This document shows positions 60,387-64,000 of a stretch of DNA of 64,000 nt, piece after piece (within the stretch, counting starts at the first letter, position 1; every line of letters starts with the position of its first letter). The notes beneath the pieces were generated by a model. That model was not told the origin of the DNA, ran no database searches, and was given only the letters and a program-made list of their open reading frames with translations. The DNA is taken from NCBI GenBank assembly GCA_017449675.1, contig JAFTFG010000010.1, forward strand, positions 1 to 64,000, in the 5' to 3' direction. The position numbers were made by a program, and so were the translations under genes. This DNA is from Prevotella sp. (lineage in GTDB: Bacteria; Bacteroidota; Bacteroidia; Bacteroidales; Bacteroidaceae).

Positions 60387-61291
60387 TTCTTCTCCTTTGC
60401 TTGTCTTGCAAACTCAAAGAGCGACTCTGGCAGGTGACAGTAGCCGGTAGGATTCTTGTCGAGATAGTTCTGATGATACTCTTCGGCTGAATAGTAATTC
60501 TGCAAAGGCTGTTTCTCTACAGCCAAAGACTCCTGATACTCTTTCTGTACCTCACTAAAAACCTTTTCGATAACAGGCAAATCTTCGTCGTTGGTATAAT
60601 AGATGCCAGTACGATAACGTGTTCCTTCGTCATGTCCCTGTTTGTTGAGACTGGTGGGGTCGATGGCCTTAAAGAACATCTGCAACAGAAATTCCAGACT
60701 GACCACATCGGGATTATACTTCACATGCACCGTCTCGGCATATCCTGTGGAGTCTGTATATACCTCTTTATACGATGGATCTGTCGTGTGTCCGTTGGCA
60801 AAACCAACAGACGTTTGCACAACACCCTCAATCTGTTTGAAGTAATGCTCTGTCCCCCAGAAACAGCCTCCTGCCAGATAGATGTCCTTGCCTTCCTTTA
60901 TCTCCAAGATACCATCCACCTCATGCTCTACAAATGGGCCTGCCTTACATTCGAGAAGTACACTGGGTTCAATGCACTCCAAACCATGCCATACATTCTT
61001 TGGAATATCCACCCCGTATGTGCCGTTATCCGGACTGATGACGCAAGAAGCGATAACCTCTCCTTGGTCATTGTAGGTTGACACTCTGACCTTTCCTTTC
61101 AGTATCACGAAAGTCTCGTCCTTGTCTGGATGGTGATGCACAGGGATGTATGTGCCTGGTTCTAGGGCATTGAGAAAACGGTGGCACTTGTCCAGAAGGC
61201 TCTGGTGGAAGTTGTAGTTCATCCTTAGTCGTGGCGACTGCTTCGCCTGTTCCACTACACCGTTAATCAGTTGGTCATTTATTATCTTCAT
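60383..61291 (-). CDS. msrA: WbuC-type cupin fused to peptide methionine sulfoxide reductase A
   Basis: Protein of 302 residues with two domains. Residues 1 to about 130 are a WbuC-type cupin: QSPRLRMNYNFHQSLLDKCHRFLNALEPGTYIPVHHHPDKDETFVILKGKVRVSTYND, with the metal-binding HHH...E set, and VDIPKNVWHGLECIEP. Residues about 137-302 are MsrA: IYLAGGCFWGTEHYFKQIEGVVQTSVGFANG with nucleophile Cys in GCFWG, YTDSTGYAETVHVKYNPDVVS, SLNKQGHDEGTRYRTGIYY and AEEYHQNYLDKNPTGYCH with a possible resolving Cys. It repairs Met-S-sulfoxide in proteins. WbuC proteins normally stand alone near O-antigen genes; the fusion is unusual. Confidence 0.9.
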   Translation of the reverse strand: MKIINDQLINGVVEQAKQSPRLRMNYNFHQSLLDKCHRFLNALEPGTYIPVHHHPDKDETFVILKGKVRVSTYNDQGEVIASCVISPDNGTYGVDIPKNVWHGLECIEPSVLLECKAGPFVEHEVDGILEIKEGKDIYLAGGCFWGTEHYFKQIEGVVQTSVGFANGHTTDPSYKEVYTDSTGYAETVHVKYNPDVVSLEFLLQMFFKAIDPTSLNKQGHDEGTRYRTGIYYTNDEDLPVIEKVFSEVQKEYQESLAVEKQPLQNYYSAEEYHQNYLDKNPTGYCHLPESLFEFARQAKEKK

Positions 61292-61454
61292 GTTATTCCA
61301 TTTTACTGTTACAGGGAGTCAGATTTGTTTGAGTTTGCGGGTGTAAAGGTACTAAAATTCTGCCTCATTTCGGTAAACACGGCAGAAGATTTCAGGATTA
61401 TTAGCGAAAAACGAGAAGATTACTTCTGAATCGGCAAAGAAAAAGAGGAGTAAA

Positions 61455-61486
61455 TTTGGGAGTTTGAGAAATTAAAGTTATCTTTG
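61455..61486 (+). promoter_or_regulatory. nth promoter, near-leaderless transcript
   Basis: TTTG 61455-61458, a 20-bp spacer, TATCTTTG 61479-61486. The nth ATG is at 61492, about where transcription should start. Confidence 0.7.
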
Positions 61487-61491
61487 CAAGG

Positions 61492-62127
61492 ATGAAACGA
61501 AAAGAACGATATGAGTACATCCTGAGATACTTCAGGGAGCAGATGCCTGAGGTACAAACGGAACTGGAATTCGGTAATGTATTCCAGTTACTGGTGGCTG
61601 TGATTCTGAGTGCACAATGTACGGACAAGCGTATCAATCAGGTGACTCCTGACCTGTTTCACCGTTTTCCTGATGCCAAGGCCATGGCACAGGCAGAGGC
61701 GGAAGACGTGTTGGAGTATATCAAGAGTGTCTCCTACCCCAATGCCAAGGCAGACCATCTGGTAAAGATGGCACGGATGCTGGTGGAGAGGTATGACGGG
61801 GAGGTTCCGACAGACATGAATGCCTTGCTTGACCTGCCCGGAGTAGGTAGGAAGACGGCCAATGTGGTACAGAGCGTTGCTTTCGGGAAGTCAACGATGG
61901 CGGTAGACACCCATGTATTCAGGGTGAGTCATCGTTTAGGGCTGGTGGGTAAGAAAGACGACACCCCCTATAAGGTGGAGCAGATGCTAGTCAAAAACAT
62001 ACCCGAGGAAGATATCCCTCGGGCACATCATTGGTTATTGCTACACGGACGCTATGTCTGTACCTCTCGCAGTCCGCACTGTAGTAAATGTGATCTTAGT
62101 GGCGTTTGCCCATCGGCTTCCCTTTAG
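61492..62127 (+). CDS. nth: Endonuclease III
   Basis: Protein of 211 residues. The helix-hairpin-helix LLDLPGVGRKTANVV holds the catalytic Lys, and MAVDTHVFRVSHRLGL the catalytic Asp. The C-terminal iron-sulfur loop is Cys-X6-Cys-X2-Cys-X5-Cys in VCTSRSPHCSKCDLSGVC, so the enzyme is complete. It removes oxidised pyrimidines and nicks the abasic site. The 3' end overlaps the convergent Spy-like gene by 32 bp. Confidence 0.96.
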   Translation: MKRKERYEYILRYFREQMPEVQTELEFGNVFQLLVAVILSAQCTDKRINQVTPDLFHRFPDAKAMAQAEAEDVLEYIKSVSYPNAKADHLVKMARMLVERYDGEVPTDMNALLDLPGVGRKTANVVQSVAFGKSTMAVDTHVFRVSHRLGLVGKKDDTPYKVEQMLVKNIPEEDIPRAHHWLLLHGRYVCTSRSPHCSKCDLSGVCPSASL

Positions 62128-62539
62128 AAGCCTGCCATCCTTTCATCATCTTACGGTGGAAGCGGTTCTCCGCATTGATAGCCTGATAGACCTTAGAAGC
62201 AGGTATCTCCTTGATCATCTTGTTATGATATTTCTGCTCCAACTGTTTGGCTTCAATAGTTAACTTATCACACAGTACAATGGTCTCGGCAGCAGCCTTG
62301 TCATCCGCAGGCTTACTCTTACCAGCCTGCCGCATACGGCGATAGATATCACGTTGTTTCTGATGCAGTTCCCTGAAGAGCGGGAAGAACTTCTTAGCCT
62401 CCTCGTCAGTCAACTTAGCCTCCTTCGTGACAAAAGCCTCCAAATCAGCCTCGAACTTCTCAGGAGAGAATTTCTTTTCCTGTGCCATCGTGATGGTCGT
62501 TACCATCAGAAGAGTCCATAAAACAAATACCTTCTTCAT
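62096..62539 (-). CDS. Small exported Spy/CpxP-like helical protein
   Basis: Protein of 147 residues. The signal peptide MKKVFVLWTLLMVTTITMAQ is followed by a helical, charged body: FSPEKFEADLEAFVTKEAKLTDEEAKKFFPLFRELHQKQRDIYRRMRQ. The LTDEEAKKFFPLF pattern is common to Bacteroidota periplasmic proteins encoded after ECF sigma/anti-sigma pairs and resembles Spy/CpxP chaperone-like folds. It is third in the order sigma, anti-sigma, this gene, and probably cotranscribed. Its last 32 bp overlap nth tail to tail. Function is inferred from context only. Confidence 0.7.
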   Translation of the reverse strand: MKKVFVLWTLLMVTTITMAQEKKFSPEKFEADLEAFVTKEAKLTDEEAKKFFPLFRELHQKQRDIYRRMRQAGKSKPADDKAAAETIVLCDKLTIEAKQLEQKYHNKMIKEIPASKVYQAINAENRFHRKMMKGWQASKGKPMGKRH

Positions 62540-62550
62540 ATACCTTCTTT

Positions 62551-62895
62551 TTAGTTATCAGCCAGACATGCATAGATCTCAGCATTGTCAAGCATCGCAT
62601 AATCGGCAGCCTCATCCATATAAGTCTCCGATACGGCAGCAATCTGTGGTGTCTCGACAGGCTCATCGGCTGTCATTCTGGAGAAATAGACTGTCACGCA
62701 GAAGACTGCCACCAAAAGACATGCAGCAGCATACATCCAGGGACGAAGCAGTACACGCTTGGCCACCGGCTTCTGCTCACGTTCCGGCAACATAGCCATC
62801 ACCTGATTGGCAAAGTCATCGAAATAACCCTCCGGAACACGGAAAGGATTCTCTTTCGACATCCGTTCTCTGAGTATATTCTCCTCATTCATCAT
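62551..62895 (-). CDS. Membrane protein next to the ECF sigma gene, probable anti-sigma-like partner
   Basis: Protein of 114 residues. A cytosolic N-terminus of about 46 residues (SKENPFRVPEGYFDDFANQVMAMLPE) precedes one membrane helix (WMYAAACLLVAVFCVTVYF) and a short periplasmic part. The NPFxVPEGYFDxF motif is typical of small Bacteroidota proteins encoded just after ECF sigma factors. By size, topology and position it is a candidate anti-sigma factor, although no zinc or ASD motif is visible. A start at Met2 is possible. Confidence 0.7.
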   Translation of the reverse strand: MMNEENILRERMSKENPFRVPEGYFDDFANQVMAMLPEREQKPVAKRVLLRPWMYAAACLLVAVFCVTVYFSRMTADEPVETPQIAAVSETYMDEAADYAMLDNAEIYACLADN

Positions 62896-62937
62896 CTTTC
62901 TGCTTTTGTTTCTTTGACGTTACTGATGTAAAATAGT

Positions 62938-63486
62938 TTAATCACGTTGCTTAAAAAAATCGGAGATCTTCTTCACGGCAAAATGGTAGGATGCTTTCAA
63001 GGAACCCTCGGAGGTATTGAGGATCTTACTCATCTCGCTATATTTCATCTCCTCGTAATAACGGAGGGTGAATACGGTACGCTGTACTTCCGGCAACTGT
63101 GCGACGGCTTCCTGTAACTGAGCCTCTGTCTCATCTCCATCAAAATACTGATCAGCCATCAGTGTGCCAGCAACTCCTTTCATATCATCCACGCTCATAT
63201 CAGAGAGGTGTTTCTGACGACGCACAAAGTCAAGACTCTCGTTGACAGCGATACGGTAAAGCCAAGTAGATATCTTGGCATCTTTGCGAAAAGAATCGAT
63301 ATTCGCCCAGGCCTTCAACATCACATTCTGCATCACGTCATTGGCATCCTCGTGAGTGAGAACGATACGGCGAACATGCCAATACAGTTGTTCACTATAC
63401 TGGCGTACCACCTGCTCAAAAGCCTTCCGCTGCGTGGCAGGGTCAGAGAGCATCTCTATCAATTGCTTCTCGTCAACAGGGGTCAT
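62938..63486 (-). CDS. ECF-type RNA polymerase sigma-70 factor
   Basis: Protein of 182 residues. Region 2: EQLYWHVRRIVLTHEDANDVMQNVMLKAWANIDSFRKDAKISTWLYRIAVNESLDFVRR. Region 4: VAQLPEVQRTVFTLRYYEEMKYSEMSKILNTSEGSLKASYHFAVKKI. It directs RNA polymerase to envelope or stress promoters; the targets are unknown. The start codon overlaps the stop of the L,D-transpeptidase gene by 1 bp (TGATG), so sigma output is tied to that gene's translation. The anti-sigma-like and Spy-like genes follow downstream. Confidence 0.93.
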   Translation of the reverse strand: MTPVDEKQLIEMLSDPATQRKAFEQVVRQYSEQLYWHVRRIVLTHEDANDVMQNVMLKAWANIDSFRKDAKISTWLYRIAVNESLDFVRRQKHLSDMSVDDMKGVAGTLMADQYFDGDETEAQLQEAVAQLPEVQRTVFTLRYYEEMKYSEMSKILNTSEGSLKASYHFAVKKISDFFKQRD

Positions 63487-64000
63487 CAGATAAACTTCTT
63501 GAGATGATTCCAGACAGACTGGTCATATCCATAGACATCCGGATAGGTCTGAATCTGTCCGTTCTGGTCAGGATAAAGCGTATAATATATAATATAAAGA
63601 GGTACGTGAGGCTTCACCGGCATATAACTCACTAACTTACGAGGCAACTTACGGCCGTTCTCATCCTCATCAAGAGCATGAGAGCGTACATAGTCCCTAC
63701 CCTTTTCCGTCACTGGCGGAATATCCATAGAGATGCGGATCTGATCCAACGTCCAGGCATCGATATCTCCCAAGAGGAAATGAGCAAGATCAAAAGGACG
63801 CTGTACACGGACACAGCCATGAGACACCCCACGCCATGCGTTTTGGAAAAATGCCGGAGTGGACGTGTCATGCAGGTATACTGAGAAATTATTCTTGAAT
63901 CGGAACACGATACGTCCCAATGAATTGCCTCGTCCACCATTCTGCGACACACGATACTTACCACTTGCCAGCATCGCACGTGACACACTTTGGATAGCGA
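63486..64000 (-). CDS. L,D-transpeptidase (YkuD/YcbB type), C-terminal part
   Basis: The gene runs off the right edge; at least 171 C-terminal residues are present. The YkuD domain shows FSVYLHDTSTPAFFQNAWRGVSHGCVRVQRPFDLAHFLL, with catalytic His and Cys in SHGCVRV. A C-terminal extension (PLYIIYYTLYPDQNGQIQTYPDVYGYDQSVWNHL) is of the YcbB/LdtD type, where it follows the catalytic core. It makes 3-3 cross-links or attaches proteins to peptidoglycan in the periplasm. Translational coupling to the ECF sigma gene links the wall enzyme with a stress regulator. Confidence 0.9.
   Translation of the reverse strand, partial: AIQSVSRAMLASGKYRVSQNGGRGNSLGRIVFRFKNNFSVYLHDTSTPAFFQNAWRGVSHGCVRVQRPFDLAHFLLGDIDAWTLDQIRISMDIPPVTEKGRDYVRSHALDEDENGRKLPRKLVSYMPVKPHVPLYIIYYTLYPDQNGQIQTYPDVYGYDQSVWNHLKKFI

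Noticed and set aside
1..64000. tRNA, rRNA or tmRNA genes
   Set aside because: No cloverleaf with a GGTTCGAATC-type T arm or conserved rRNA segment was seen on reading; a covariance search would be decisive.

Overview
The window looks like a chromosomal segment of a Bacteroidales bacterium, most likely a Prevotella-type member of the Prevotellaceae. The evidence is repeated Bacteroidota promoters (TTTG, a 19-20 bp spacer, TAnnTTTG), weak Shine-Dalgarno use, a dockerin-tailed C10 (streptopain) peptidase, a DUF4835/PorD-type protein, a short archaeal/eukaryote-type prolyl-tRNA synthetase, and the thrA-apgM-thrC order. No rRNA, tRNA, insertion sequence or CRISPR array was seen. The organism call is inference from gene content and promoter style.

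Layout. 1-4.4 kb is accessory: the end of an RloB-type gene, a decayed small membrane gene, a 22-bp-phased repeat array, and a large secreted C10 peptidase. 4.4-10.6 kb holds housekeeping and stress genes (DUF4298, RidA, a C1-type peptidase, a uracil-DNA-glycosylase-like protein, a YgjP-like metallopeptidase, superoxide dismutase, an AlkD-like protein, a sodium:alanine symporter). 10.7-14.1 kb has two tandem acyl-CoA synthetase paralogues. 14.1-19.3 kb is the threonine operon. 19.3-24 kb contains an M15-like protein, a small peptide gene interrupted by an in-frame TGA, a membrane-anchored AraC regulator, a carboxylesterase lipoprotein and repeat-rich intergenic DNA. 24-32.6 kb is one long forward run (phoH, purC, menG/ubiE, aroE, TPM protein, lemA, purM-like, prfA, pyrF), then mtgA and an OmpA lipoprotein in reverse. 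34-37.6 kb carries proS and rpsA. 37.6-45.6 kb is a replication and repair block (an OB-fold protein with an SSB-like tail, dnaN, an exonuclease, coaBC, DUF4835, recN, a TPR protein).

46.2-53.7 kb is a defence locus on the reverse strand: type III restriction (res) and modification (mod) genes plus an EVE-HNH nuclease, with a forward-strand YoeB-type toxin-antitoxin pair between mod and res. Between res and dnaB lies a likely structured RNA (53752-53985, reverse strand) whose long imperfect hairpin is supported by strand-specific G.U pairs. 54-64 kb holds dnaB, nadE, queA, an acetyltransferase, a rhodanese, a WbuC-cupin/MsrA fusion, nth, a Spy-like protein, and a sigma/anti-sigma pair overlapping an L,D-transpeptidase gene cut by the window end.

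The most unusual signals are non-coding. (i) Several intergenic regions carry short degenerate repeats with unrelated sequences but the same 22-bp period (861-1020, 23822-23908, 45689-46061, 60201-60244). (ii) A small palindrome with a GTTGCTG / CAGCAAC stem occurs three times: in frame inside thrA and thrC, and between prfA and pyrF. (iii) The putative long-hairpin RNA next to dnaB. (iv) Helically phased CCTAGG repeats between purC and menG.
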